Origin: Butyricicoccus porcorum | GTDB taxonomy: Bacteria; Bacillota; Clostridia; Oscillospirales; Butyricicoccaceae | Length of the DNA: 64,000 nt | Direction of reading: 5' to 3' | Assembly (NCBI RefSeq): GCF_002157465.1 | Contig: NZ_NHOC01000004.1 | Location: forward strand, 82,640 to 146,639 | Shown here: piece by piece, positions 17,191-25,608 of the stretch | Layout of the letters: each line of letters opens with the position of its first letter | Position numbering within the stretch: position 1 is the first letter of the stretch | The notes under the pieces: generated by a model | Told to the model about the DNA's origin: nothing | The model's database searches: none | The model's input: only the letters and a program-made list of their open reading frames with translations | Translations under genes and position numbers: made by a program

Positions 17191-18543
17191 TCAAGATACT
17201 GGTTGTTGTCCCTGCTTTTTCAACGCCAGTCCAATCAACCGATCTGCCTGATCTGCCATAAACAGCGGAATATTCAGCACATCATCATCCAGCTTCAGGT
17301 TATCAAGCGAGAAGCGTACACGGAGTTTTACCTTATCTGGGAATAACTCCTTAAACTTTTTGAGGCTCTTGCTGGACGTATTGGCTTCGGATTTGACCTC
17401 AACAGGGAAAATATCATTTTCCCGCTGAATCAGGAAGTCTACCTCGTACGGAGGATTGCTCTGTGTCCAGTAGCGTGGGACCACCTCAAACTGCGTAATC
17501 AAAGTTTGCAGCACATAGTTCTCGGTCAGTGCGCCCTTGAACTCGGTGAATAGGCGGTTGCCCTCTCCGAAGGCTGTAGGAGCCAACTGCGCCAGACGGC
17601 GGAGCAGACCCACGTCCACCAGATAAATCTTAAAGGCGGATAGGTCATCGTAAGCTGCCACAGGAAGGCCAGGAGCGGAGCTGCGGTAGATTTTATGAAC
17701 CAGTCGGGCATCTACCAGCCACTGCAGAGCATCCTCGTATTCACGGGCTCTTGCACCCTCCTTTACAACCTTGTAGATGAACTTCTTGTTCTCTCTTGCC
17801 AGCTGAGATGGAACAGACTTCCAGATCATAGAAATCTTCGGGAACTGACTGATGTTGGGATGCTTTGCAAAGTCACGCTCATAGGCACCGATAATGCCGG
17901 ACAAGGCTTCCTGCATAGCGGAAACATCACGGGCTTCCGTCCACATCAGAACGGGTTCAGGCATACCACCGGTGACATAGTACATCTTCAATTTCTCGTA
18001 CAGAGGATTGAAGAACGCATCGGGGATCGGTTCAATGGTGTCCACACTTTCCAGATATGTGGCAAGGTTTTCATCACCATTGGCAATCAGGAATTCTGAG
18101 AAGGTCATAGGGTCAATCTGCATGAAGTTGACCTTGCCTACAGGGAAAGAAGATGGCTTTGCCAGAGCAATGCCCAGCAGAGAACCGGCGCAGGCAATGT
18201 GATACTGCGGAGCGTTTTCGCAGAAATACTTCATGGAGTTGATGACCTTGGGGCAATCCTGCACCTCGTCAAAGATGATAAGGGTCTTTTCCGGCATGAT
18301 CTTCTGACCGCTGGCCAGCATCAGGTTCTGCAGGATGCGATCAACGTCCTTGGTGGTTTCGAAGAACTGTTTGTATTCCTCGTTCTCATCGAAGTTGAAG
18401 TAAGCAGTATTTTCATAGTAACGCTTGCCGAACTCTTTCAGAATCCAGGTCTTGCCCACCTGACGAACACCTTTTAAAATCAAAGGCTTACGGTAGGGAA
18501 AATTCTTCCAGTCCAGCAGCTTTTTCAAAATGAATCGTTCCAT
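17191..18543 (-). CDS. AAA+ ATPase with DUF4143 domain (first copy)
   Basis: The 450-residue protein has Walker A GVRQVGKT (residues 25-32), Walker B LIIFDEVQ (Asp92, Glu93) and a sensor motif CAGSLLG. The C-terminal DUF4143 domain has a PD-(D/E)XK-like segment EVDFLIQRENDIFPVEVKSE. ATG 18543 is used, after GAGGAGTGAG. This family is widespread in gut anaerobes, often in variable regions; its role is unknown, with suggestions of DNA binding or defence. It is a distant paralogue of the gene at 36441-37637 in the same island. Four direct repeats surround its promoter. Confidence 0.88.
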   Translation of the reverse strand: MERFILKKLLDWKNFPYRKPLILKGVRQVGKTWILKEFGKRYYENTAYFNFDENEEYKQFFETTKDVDRILQNLMLASGQKIMPEKTLIIFDEVQDCPKVINSMKYFCENAPQYHIACAGSLLGIALAKPSSFPVGKVNFMQIDPMTFSEFLIANGDENLATYLESVDTIEPIPDAFFNPLYEKLKMYYVTGGMPEPVLMWTEARDVSAMQEALSGIIGAYERDFAKHPNISQFPKISMIWKSVPSQLARENKKFIYKVVKEGARAREYEDALQWLVDARLVHKIYRSSAPGLPVAAYDDLSAFKIYLVDVGLLRRLAQLAPTAFGEGNRLFTEFKGALTENYVLQTLITQFEVVPRYWTQSNPPYEVDFLIQRENDIFPVEVKSEANTSSKSLKKFKELFPDKVKLRVRFSLDNLKLDDDVLNIPLFMADQADRLIGLALKKQGQQPVS

Positions 18544-18554
18544 AAACTCACTCC

Positions 18555-18679
18555 TCACATTTTTATTGGAGTTTTAGTGTTTCTCAATCACATTTTTATT
18601 ATATGCGGAAATCTCGGAAAATACAACTCCAATCACAAAATTATATAGGTTTTGCGGTGTGTGAATCACACTTTTATTT
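18555..18679 (-). promoter_or_regulatory. Promoter with four direct repeats upstream of the DUF4143 gene
   Basis: On the minus strand TTGTAT (18626-18621), 17 bases, TATAAT (18603-18598). Four copies of a (T/A)AAAA(T/G)TGTGA-type motif lie at about 18666-18679, 18633-18644, 18588-18600 and 18555-18567, with start-to-start steps of 33, 45 and 33 bases. They flank both promoter boxes, and the last overlaps the ribosome site. The outermost copy lies in a 13-bp palindrome, GTGTGAATCACAC (18659-18671). This is a strong candidate operator array for autoregulation. Confidence 0.6.
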
Positions 18680-18775
18680 ATGTATGTGAATTGGAGATGT
18701 AAAATCGAAAAACAAGGACAGGATTTCACGAAGAAGCGGAATCCTGTCCTTACTGAATTGGATATGAGATTTTGA

Positions 18776-19117
18776 TTAATCTGGTTTATACAACCCCAAT
18801 CCATGTTCACGATGGTAAACTGGACCTTGCGGTGTTTTACCTGCCCAATCTCTCGCACTCTTTACCTTGTCGAATAGGCCTAAAATCCGATGACAATTCT
18901 CTCGAAATGCAGTATCTAATTCTGGATTTCGAAATTGATTTTGTACGATTTCGCATTCCGTCGCCCATTGGTCATCAGATAATCCTTTTATCCATTCCAA
19001 GCTGTATTTAGATGGTTCTTTATTGATGCCCTTATATATGGCATATCCGCCGCCAATCAGCCCGATGGCTGTTAATACGATCTTTTTTACATTGGTTTTC
19101 AAGGCAATGAATTTCAT
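18776..19117 (-). CDS. Small membrane-anchored protein, unknown; N terminus fused to IS3 sequence
   Basis: The 113-residue product has one transmembrane helix (about residues 13-30, KKIVLTAIGLIGGGYAIYKG) and a soluble tail with YSLEWIKGLSDDQWATE and ending REHGLGLYKPD. Similar tails are, to my memory, common in hypothetical proteins of gut Firmicutes. The first residues, MKFIALKT, resemble the start of IS3-family OrfB, and the ATG overlaps the OrfA stop (ATGA-like), so the present N terminus was probably supplied by an insertion event. Function unknown. Confidence 0.55.
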   Translation of the reverse strand: MKFIALKTNVKKIVLTAIGLIGGGYAIYKGINKEPSKYSLEWIKGLSDDQWATECEIVQNQFRNPELDTAFRENCHRILGLFDKVKSARDWAGKTPQGPVYHREHGLGLYKPD

Positions 19118-19428
19118 TCTTTCGTTCTTGCAGACCTCCGACGGCTCGCGGCGAAAAAAGCGCTGGCTTCCTCCAGAAATTCATTTTCTTCTCTGAGCCG
19201 TTTGATTTCCTTGTTCTGCTCTTTCACCTGTTTGCGAAGCAGCTGAATTTCCTCACTCAGAGTCATGGCTCTTTGTGGTGTCTGTGTGCCGGCTCCCAGC
19301 GTCAGATTGCCCAGACGGTACTGACGCATCCATGTATGCAGGGTGTTTGCTGGAATACCAAGTTCTCTGGCTGCCTTTGTTGTACCAATTTCCAACGCCA
19401 GTTTAACCGCTTGTACTTTATATTCCAT
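19114..19428 (-). mobile_element. IS3-family OrfA remnant (OrfB missing)
   Basis: The 104-residue product has the helix-turn-helix of IS3 OrfA (AVKLALEIGTTKAARELGIP then TLHTWMRQYR) and the leucine-zipper-like ending EEIQLLRKQVKEQNKEIKRL with EFLEEASAFFAASRRRS, a classic OrfA terminus. The catalytic OrfB that should follow in the -1 frame is replaced after a few codons by unrelated sequence. The element is therefore truncated and cannot transpose alone. Confidence 0.85.
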
Positions 19429-19429
19429 A

Positions 19430-19516
19430 TCATATCACATCACCTTTTGATATATTCTTAAAATCTGTTCTTTGCATCATTGCAAGAACATCTTTTTCTA
19501 TTGGTGTATATTCCAT
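19430..19516 (-). pseudogene. Truncated gene start (MEYTPIEKDVL...) cut by the IS3 insertion
   Basis: From ATG 19516, with GGAGG six bases upstream, the minus strand encodes 28 residues beginning MEYTPIEKDVLAMMQRTDFK and ending at a TGA two bases before the OrfA start. The opening resembles the N terminus of a larger Firmicutes hypothetical protein as I recall it. The strong ribosome site and abrupt end at the IS sequence indicate disruption by insertion. Confidence 0.5.
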
Positions 19517-19567
19517 AGTCATCCTCCGATATTTGCTTTTTTTGTATGATTTGATGCTTTCCCCGAA

Positions 19568-20533
19568 TTAACTATTCAAGATTTCTTGTTTTTTCTTATC
19601 AAACTCTTCCTGAGTCAATACACCCGCATCTAATAAACTTTTAATTTGTTGCAGCAAATCCATTTGTTCTTTGACAGACATTTTCGAAGTCTCCTCAGCT
19701 TGCTTTATGGTTGGGCCAGCCTTCTTTGCGTCAATCATAGCCTTTTGCTGATTTACTCTATTTTGAATCGTAGAGTTCTTCTGTTGCTGAATTTCCTGTT
19801 TTCTTCTTTTTTCTTCTAACTCTTCAAGTTCCTTTCTTTCTGCATGAGTCATTTTAGTTTTCAAACCAAATTCTTCTCTAAATTCATTTCCCATTTCAGT
19901 AAACTCGTCCTGAATATCTCTAATACCAATATCATCCAAAAATTCGTCCATCACACCTGAAAAAAGGCTCTTTTTCTTTTGCTTTCCAGCTGCCTTGGTA
20001 ACAGCTTTTGTAACACCCATCGGTGTGAAATTCCCAGATTTAATCAAGTTTTTGGCAACAGATCCTGCAAATTCTAAACCAGATTCACCCGATGTTGGCA
20101 TTTCATCTTGTACTTTTGCTCTAAGTTCCAAAATTCTATCAGTATCCTTAGTTTCAGTTACAATGCTTTGATAATAATTAAAATCGTAATATTCGGCATC
20201 TGCACCCATTTGGTCATTAATAGCCATAATCAATACTTGTAATTCATTATCATCACCAGACTGTAATGCAAAATCTTCAACATTTCCGTTGATATATAAC
20301 TCTAACTGGTCTTCTCCATTTGAAGCCTCGCCTTTGATTGCTTGTGTAATATCTGAATAGTTATATCTTTCAATCCCTTTAAAGTTATTAAGCATACCAT
20401 ATTTTTCTAGTATTACACTTTGATTTGTTATTGTTAATGCGTGCGTGTATGCACCCCAAAATCCATGACGAACACAAGATGTCTTATATACAATCTTTTC
20501 TCCAGGATTCAATGCGTATTTTTGTTTTGCCAT
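19568..20533 (-). CDS. PH-like / SHOCT-domain protein
   Basis: The 321-residue protein starts after GGGAGGACAATAAA. Residues 1-105 look like a bacterial PH-like domain (KIVYKTSCVRHGFWGAYTHALTITNQ). A charged coiled-coil occupies about 225-275, with ERKELEELEEKRRKQEIQQQ. The C terminus is a SHOCT motif (IKSLLDAGVLTQEEFDKKKQ). SHOCT modules promote oligomerisation or membrane association and often accompany phage and island proteins. The codon use is AT-rich like its neighbours. No enzymatic motif is seen; function unknown. Confidence 0.7.
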   Translation of the reverse strand: MAKQKYALNPGEKIVYKTSCVRHGFWGAYTHALTITNQSVILEKYGMLNNFKGIERYNYSDITQAIKGEASNGEDQLELYINGNVEDFALQSGDDNELQVLIMAINDQMGADAEYYDFNYYQSIVTETKDTDRILELRAKVQDEMPTSGESGLEFAGSVAKNLIKSGNFTPMGVTKAVTKAAGKQKKKSLFSGVMDEFLDDIGIRDIQDEFTEMGNEFREEFGLKTKMTHAERKELEELEEKRRKQEIQQQKNSTIQNRVNQQKAMIDAKKAGPTIKQAEETSKMSVKEQMDLLQQIKSLLDAGVLTQEEFDKKKQEILNS

Positions 20534-20606
20534 TTTATTGTCCTCCCTTTAGCTATTTGGTAGCAAATACTATTGCCATAACAGTCCTTGTAAATTTTGC
20601 GAATTT

Positions 20607-21308
20607 TTAACCAAGCAATGCCCTAAGCTTTGATGTTAAGATTGCTTTTCTCTTCTCATAGAACTCATCAAATTTATCAAGTTCCAATGAGACACCATCT
20701 GGGATTAATGCCTGCTCACAGAAAATCTTCTTCTGATCATCATTCATGTCATTGTAATAATCAATTAATGGCATATCGTTTTTGCTTCCATTGCTTCTTC
20801 CTTCAAGCAACTGAAGGTTAGCAAGTCTATTTCTATTTCCACGCCATCTTCTCCAGTCTTCCATTGATACCGTAATTGGCTTGCTGCCATCGAAACGGTC
20901 TGCCGGATGAAGATGGTCTTGTTCGTATTTAAAGTTCTTATTAATCCAATCCAGGCTCAAATAGTACAATGCCTCTCCTGCAACACGGCTACCCATTTCT
21001 GCATTCAGAATATCCTCAATCTTACTGTCTGTAACACGAAGGTCATTCATCTGATCTAACATATCAACAGTGATTTCATAATCATACTCATTGATGTTAC
21101 TCTTCATTTGTTGCAGTTTACTTGTTGTACCTGATTGGAAATAAGTAAACAGTACGGCACGAACCAAATAAGCCTTTATGCCTACTGTATTATCTTTGTA
21201 ATCAGGGTTGTAGTACATGAAATAGATGATTGGAAGAAGTACGTTCCAGCTACTTGAGAATCGACTTACTTCAATCTTCATTTCCTTTAACAGTGATTCA
21301 AGATTCTT
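20607..21308 (-). pseudogene. C-terminal fragment of a DUF262/GmrSD-like HNH protein
   Basis: The frame begins directly after two stop codons at the end of the XRE gene and runs 233 codons; an internal ATG at 21281 could give a 224-residue product. It has a helical region and an HNH/DUF1524-like motif, YEQDHLHPADRF then NRNRLANLQLLEGRSNGSKN. In GmrSD-type enzymes this nuclease half follows an N-terminal DUF262 domain, which is absent here. GmrSD proteins are modification-dependent restriction enzymes. This copy is probably a leftover of a defence gene, although a standalone HNH protein is possible. Confidence 0.65.
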
Positions 21309-21311
21309 TCA

Positions 21312-21527
21312 TTATTTTTCCTCCCATACCTTTGAATCTACTTCAAAGGAAGTATCGTTCTTTTCACAAAAATCTTTGATTTTCTTTAATGCCTGATAAT
21401 TCGGAATTGCCTTTTCATTTTCCCAACGATTTACTGTTGAAAAAGAGACACCAATCGCATCAGCGAACTCCGTTTGATTCAACAGACATTTTCTTCTAAT
21501 ATCTTTAATCTCACTGCTTATACTCAT
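21312..21527 (-). CDS. XRE-family helix-turn-helix regulator
   Basis: The 71-residue protein starts at ATG 21527 behind GGGAGGTCACTC. The helix-turn-helix is NQTEFADAIGVSFSTVNRWE, as in Cro/C1-type proteins. The -10 box of its own promoter sits between inverted-repeat arms, which indicates autorepression. It is in the same frame as, and separated by two stops from, the HNH fragment downstream. It may have controlled that restriction gene before truncation. Confidence 0.88.
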   Translation of the reverse strand: MSISSEIKDIRRKCLLNQTEFADAIGVSFSTVNRWENEKAIPNYQALKKIKDFCEKNDTSFEVDSKVWEEK

Positions 21528-21553
21528 GAGTGACCTCCCTATCCATTTATATA

Positions 21554-21587
21554 GCGTTATTATAGCATATTTAACGCAAAAAGTAAA
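21554..21587 (-). promoter_or_regulatory. XRE promoter with operator around the -10 box
   Basis: TTTACT (21587-21582), 17 bases, TATAAT (21564-21559) on the minus strand. The arms GCGTT (21554-21558) and AACGC (21573-21577) bracket the -10 box; a third half-site-like GAGCGTAAAT lies upstream (21595-21604). The arrangement fits repression by the XRE protein. Confidence 0.55.
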
Positions 21588-21753
21588 TTGATTTGAGCGT
21601 AAATTCCGCACCACCAATTAAATAAATACCATAAGACGTGTGCCAAAATACGGACAGCTAAAATCAATATTTTTGTCTACCCAACCCCAAATCAATACTT
21701 CTGTCTATTCAACTATAAAAATCTGCCTCTTTGCAGCTCCCAAAACGCAAAAA

Positions 21754-21790
21754 ATCCGAGGATCTGGATTTACTTCCAAATCCTCGGAAA
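21754..21790. terminator. Hairpin terminator beside the first rlmD-like scar
   Basis: TCCGAGGAT and ATCCTCGGA, extended by TGGA/TCCA across one mismatch, form a strong stem flanked by A and T runs. It lies just past the stop of the rlmD-like tail on the minus strand. Confidence 0.65.
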
Positions 21791-21819
21791 AGCCTTATAT
21801 TTCAAGCATTTTCACACTA

Positions 21820-21940
21820 TCAATTATGTACTTTAGTCAACAGAACCACGCTCTCAACATGCCACGAGACAATGGCTTGAATGTCCACAGTACACGGGAA
21901 TAAATCCAATGGGTATGTATGAGGGAACAAGTCAGGTCTA
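21820..21940 (-). pseudogene. rlmD/rumA 3'-end scar, copy 1
   Basis: The minus strand reads PDLFPHTYPLDLFPCTVDIQ, then AIVSWHVESVVLLTKVHN and a stop. DxFP(H/Q)T and HVE(S/T)VVLL are the closing motifs of 23S rRNA uracil methyltransferases RlmD/RumA, a known insertion target of integrative elements. The DLFP motif occurs twice, as expected when an element's attachment end has been inserted. 21852-21906 is identical over 55 bp to 36027-36081. No methyltransferase body is attached. Confidence 0.65.
21852..21906. repeat. 55-bp direct repeat, copy 1
   Basis: Identical in the same orientation to 36027-36081. The two copies bound a 14.2-kb block of higher GC content. The sequence lies within the rlmD-like 3' end described for 21820-21940. 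Confidence 0.9.
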
Positions 21941-22078
21941 TGCAGTGTAACCATCCGCCGAGTCTTGTTAGCAGATTTTTGATAATCAGATAAAATTTCA
22001 GCGACCTCTGTTTTCGTGCTGTACTGCATCGGCATAAACCAAAGGACATCGACAATAGGAGTTTTTTCGCGTTTTCTC

Positions 22079-22311
22079 TCACTCGCAAAGCTTAAAAGCT
22101 CTAACCCACAAAACCGTGATCCAACAGCCTCCTGCCGCAATGGACAGCAGCAGACAAAGAAGATTTCCCCCTGCCATCGCTTTTCCAATCCAAAAGGAAG
22201 GGAGAAGTGAAAAGCCAAAGGAAAGCGGTGCCGGAACAAAATAAGGTAAACGCCGTAGAACAGCGCCAGTACCGAGACCGCATAGGGGAGCCTGTCCCAA
22301 GTGATTTTCAT
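22079..22311 (-). pseudogene. Small membrane protein with frameshift
   Basis: ATG 22311 has GTAGGAGAAAAATC upstream. The first frame gives MKITWDRLPYAVSVLALFYG and an amphipathic segment ending near KRWQGE. The hydrophobic continuation NLLCLLLSIAAGGCWITVLW then RAFKLCE and a stop lies in another frame, so one or two bases have probably been gained or lost near 22160. The shape (short TM, RW.GE, TM) resembles DUF1648-type membrane proteins. Function unknown. Confidence 0.45.
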
Positions 22312-22356
22312 GATTTTTCTCCTACAATCCAAGTTTATCTGCTTTTCTCTATTCTT

Positions 22357-23281
22357 TCATTTTACAACCTCATTCCACTCAACTCCGTCCTCGTCTATCC
22401 AGGTATCCGTACCGTTATAGGCAAAACGGCGTTCAATACGATCCATATAGGTGCCGTCCGCCAATTTATATACTGTTGTCGTGTCGCCACGGAGATTCAC
22501 AAGCTCCACCACATCCGCTCCCGGATGAGCTGCTTCACCCGTATCTTCTCCGTCTTTTCCCGTCTCGCCCTCTCCCTGGGACCAGCACAGCAAAAGGCCC
22601 TTGTATTCCGTATACAGGAAAAGTACGCCGTCTGTTTTCTCCGCCGTAAATTCCATTTTCATGGAGCTTCCTTCAAAATCATTGGTCATATCGGCGGAGA
22701 GGATGTTTCCGCTCAGTGAATAAGTACCGATACCGCCGTCCGCGCCGATGTACCATGAGATATGGCCATCGCTTGTGATCTCCATGCTGCTGCCAAATTC
22801 CATAGCGCCGGGGATCGCCTCCATAGCGGTGGCATTGTCTTTTTCATCTTCCACCAGATGCCACGGGCCGACCAGATCGTCCGCTGTCACGGCATCCGGA
22901 TTATTTTGCTCCTGCACCGGCGGCGCGATGGAAACGGAGGTGTCCGTCGTTTCCCTGGTGGGAGCCTCAGCGGGAAGGCTTTCTTCTTCCACAGCGGAAT
23001 TCGACGGCTCCGTCTCCCTGATAGAGCGATGTTCCGTCCGGTGACGTGATCTTCATCTCCAGCGACCCTTTCACCGTCTCGAATAAAATTTTGAGCGTAT
23101 CACCCTGCTTCAGCTCCAGGGTGTGGGTATCCGTGCCGTTCATGGTTTTGACATCCAAGTGGTAGGAATCCGCGTTCTTTGCGCTGCTGCCGTCAAAGGC
23201 GGAGCTGGACGCGCACCCGGCCAGAGATAGCAAGAGGGCACAGACGGTTATAACGATAACGAAAAATTTTTGCTGTTTCAT
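22357..23281 (-). pseudogene. Secreted lipoprotein with frameshift
   Basis: ATG 23281 (after GGAAAGGAAACC) begins MKQQKFFVIVITVCALLLSL then AGC, a lipobox with lipidated Cys. The frame leads to KITSPDGTSLYQG and then runs into a short basic tail. From about 23020 the plausible continuation (ETEPSNSAVEEESLPAEAPT, then a beta-rich domain to 22357) is in another frame. A one- or two-base indel near 23018-23024 explains both halves. The C-terminal part resembles lipocalin-like 'WxLVE...GxxxF' proteins. It is a frameshifted pseudogene unless this is a sequencing error. Confidence 0.7.
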
Positions 23282-23333
23282 AATGGTTTCCTTTCCGGGT
23301 TCAGATTTGGTTTGATTGAACATGATCAAGTTG

Positions 23334-23519
23334 CTATTTCTTATCCATATTCATCCGAATCACATTAAAAAGGTTTGACAGCAATATACTCACTACTGCG
23401 ATTGTCAATGGTGTCGCGGTCTCATTTCCGTCAAAAATGCTGACGCACAGAAAGATTGCACCCGCTACGATCAAACCTAAACTTGCTATGATGAAAAGTT
23501 TATTCAGTATTTTTTTCAT
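23334..23519 (-). CDS. Small two-helix membrane protein
   Basis: The 61-residue protein has two predicted transmembrane helices (LFIIASLGLIVAGAIFLCVS and PLTIAVVSILLSNLFNVI) and a basic tail. AAGGAG lies eight bases before ATG 23519. It precedes the lipoprotein gene by about 50 bp on the same strand. Function unknown. Confidence 0.55.
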   Translation of the reverse strand: MKKILNKLFIIASLGLIVAGAIFLCVSIFDGNETATPLTIAVVSILLSNLFNVIRMNMDKK

Positions 23520-23602
23520 TTCATTTTCTCCTTCCGATTTCTCTGCCTTCTATCGCGCACGGTCAAAATATTCAAGGTTATCTCGCTTTCGCTTGTCTAT
23601 CA

Positions 23603-23944
23603 TCACCGGTCACGCTCAAGCAGCCGTGACTTTGCCTCCGAATTGCTGTTCCAGACCGCACCCACCGTGGGGCAGCCGCCCCTGTCCGGGCAGTCGCCGC
23701 AGGTGGCAAGGCCCTTTTTCAAAACGCACTGGCGGATGGGGCACAGTTTGTCGCAAAACGGTGTCTTGACTCCCTCCGTGCGGCAGCCCAGGCAGTTGAT
23801 CATATCAGGGGTGATGGGAACCTCGTTCAGCCCGCTCCAGAGCTTTGCGGTCTTTTCCCGGAGTGCGTTGTCATTGTTCAGCGTAGCGACGCGGGCATCG
23901 CAGGTTTCGCAGTCCAGCCCGCAGCAGGCAATCAAATTTTTCAT
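23603..23944 (-). CDS. DUF3795 cysteine-rich protein
   Basis: The 113-residue product starts at ATG 23944 (MKNLIACCGLDCETCDA); an upstream in-frame ATG falls inside the preceding gene. About eleven cysteines are arranged as in DUF3795 (CCGLDC..C, INCLGC, CDKLCPIRQC, CGDCPDRGGC), suggesting zinc or Fe-S binding. It begins 10 bases after the end of the erythromycin-esterase-like gene, so the two share a transcript. Function unknown. Confidence 0.75.
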   Translation of the reverse strand: MKNLIACCGLDCETCDARVATLNNDNALREKTAKLWSGLNEVPITPDMINCLGCRTEGVKTPFCDKLCPIRQCVLKKGLATCGDCPDRGGCPTVGAVWNSNSEAKSRLLERDR

Positions 23945-23954
23945 GGTATTTTTC

Positions 23955-25289
23955 TCACTTTGCTTGCTTAATTCTTGTCGGTGTTCCTTCCGAAACATAA
24001 AGCATACTGTCATAAGCCATTTCCGGATTTTCAAATACCCTGTATGACATTGGGATCGTCCTTATGATGAGGTTGTACCCCTCTCCAAGGGACCCATTAT
24101 AAATATAATCTGCGGTATATTGCTTCAGGGAAGAATCCTCCGGTATTTTCGAGAAATCCAGCCAGCAGATGTTAAACCCTGCTCTCTTAGCCGCTTTTGC
24201 GAGAGGGTCATAGGAATAGAAGGTCTGATTGGTCCGGTTTCCGTTTCTGCCGCGGGGCAAATTACAGGTCGTCTTGTAGAAATCCGTCCCGATCACATAG
24301 TAATCGTCTTCCAGTTCCTCATACAAAAGGCCACCCATGTTCTCGTAGCCTGTAACCTTTTCAACATGCCCATTATGACCGGAAACAAAAATACATTCTC
24401 TCCCGAGCTTTTCCTCCTGCTCCAGGATCCACAGCGTATTCTCTTTCATAAATGAATCCCTCAGCGAGATATACTCCGCGCTGGTGCCTTCGCCAGAATT
24501 CAACTGACAATTTTGAATCAGCATTTCCGCCAGATGTACGCCAAGGTCGCTTTCCTCTTTTGCCGCTAAAAGCGCTTTGATCTGCTCGAAATGCGCTTGT
24601 CTCTGTGGGTAATCGTACTCCGGATTCCAGTCTTCACCGGTCACCAGAGGTTCGATCTTGGCAGCGGATACCCTCAGTTTTTCGCATTCTTCCAGAAGAA
24701 GCTGATAGGTGTACAGACCTCTTTGCATATCAAACCCGTAGAATCGAAGATCCTCCCCTTTCGGAGCTTTCTCATTGTATTCTCGCATATAGGAAATGAG
24801 CGCAGCCATTTCATCTGTACGGTAAATCGCAAATCCGATGTTTGCCGCCGCTTCCTCGGCAGTGCCGGTGCCGCCGTGAATATATCGGTTTACCATCTCA
24901 CATCCGCCGAAATCGCCTTCCAGTGCGAATGCTTTTACGCCTTCGTTTTCTACCAGCAGTTGAAACACATCCAGCTTTAACTGCTGGAATTCGCTGTTGC
25001 CATGAGATGCCTCTCCCAGTGCGACTACCCTTACCCCTTCCGGAATTGTCAGGCTTTGGACAGTCTCTGCGTATTTTGCAAATTCTTCCGGGTCCGCACT
25101 TTCACCGGTTCCAAATCCGCCGAAATATGTAAATACCTCAGCCAAAAGAAGCACCGTGATGAAAATGCACAGGAAAACGGTACGGAACACCCGGCCCTTC
25201 TTTTTCTTTTCTGCCCGTCCGGCGAAGAACACCGCCAAAGCGATCCCGGCCACCACCAGCGGCACCGCCGCCATCATAAAGTCACGCAT
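23955..25289 (-). CDS. Erythromycin esterase-like membrane-anchored hydrolase
   Basis: The 444-residue protein has two N-terminal transmembrane helices (residues 5-24 and 35-58) followed by an EreA-like domain, with VVALGEASHGNSEFQQLK carrying the conserved Glu and His, FALEGDFGG, and FVSGHNGHVEK. Characterised Ere enzymes open macrolide lactone rings, but most family members have unknown substrates and membrane anchoring is atypical for resistance enzymes. It lies in a long minus-strand series of membrane proteins. Resistance should not be assumed. Confidence 0.75.
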   Translation of the reverse strand: MRDFMMAAVPLVVAGIALAVFFAGRAEKKKKGRVFRTVFLCIFITVLLLAEVFTYFGGFGTGESADPEEFAKYAETVQSLTIPEGVRVVALGEASHGNSEFQQLKLDVFQLLVENEGVKAFALEGDFGGCEMVNRYIHGGTGTAEEAAANIGFAIYRTDEMAALISYMREYNEKAPKGEDLRFYGFDMQRGLYTYQLLLEECEKLRVSAAKIEPLVTGEDWNPEYDYPQRQAHFEQIKALLAAKEESDLGVHLAEMLIQNCQLNSGEGTSAEYISLRDSFMKENTLWILEQEEKLGRECIFVSGHNGHVEKVTGYENMGGLLYEELEDDYYVIGTDFYKTTCNLPRGRNGNRTNQTFYSYDPLAKAAKRAGFNICWLDFSKIPEDSSLKQYTADYIYNGSLGEGYNLIIRTIPMSYRVFENPEMAYDSMLYVSEGTPTRIKQAK

Positions 25290-25362
25290 AAATTTTCACT
25301 CCCTTTTTCTTTTAAGACACCACTGCGCAAAGACCGCCTGACGGCTTTGTGAGGTGTTGCCT

Positions 25363-25533
25363 TTACTCTACAACAAAATCTGTCCAATCAATATGGTTAT
25401 ACACCATCACATTATTTGACTTTTTCATTCCGATTTTTTCATAAAACAGAATTGCATTCTCGTTTACACAGGTGTACATGATGCGTTTTATGTCTTGGCT
25501 GCTTAACCTTACTTTCTCAATATCAAGCCGCAT
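25363..25533 (-). pseudogene. GNAT acetyltransferase C-terminal fragment
   Basis: The 56-codon frame from ATG 25533 (GGAGG eight bases upstream) reads MRLDIEKVRLSSQDIKRIMY, then TCVNENAILFYEKIGMKKSN and a short tail. N(x)NAIxFYEKIGMKK is the final strand-helix of GNAT domains. The acetyl-CoA-binding loop is missing, so it is a truncated gene or a standalone remnant. A complete GNAT gene follows upstream at 25609. Confidence 0.5.
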
Positions 25534-25608
25534 CCATCATTCCTCCGAAAAAAATCTTTCATCGTGATATATTTTCGCAATATTCATCATGCATGAATTC
25601 ACCCTTTC

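Noticed and set aside
18555-18679. CRISPR array suggested by repeated TCACATTTTTATT
   Set aside because: Only four imperfect 12-14 bp motifs with unequal spacing, no cas genes, and they flank promoter boxes, so an operator array is a better reading.
23955-25289. Macrolide resistance determinant
   Set aside because: Only family-level similarity to erythromycin esterases, with two N-terminal membrane helices not found in EreA/EreB; no basis to claim resistance.
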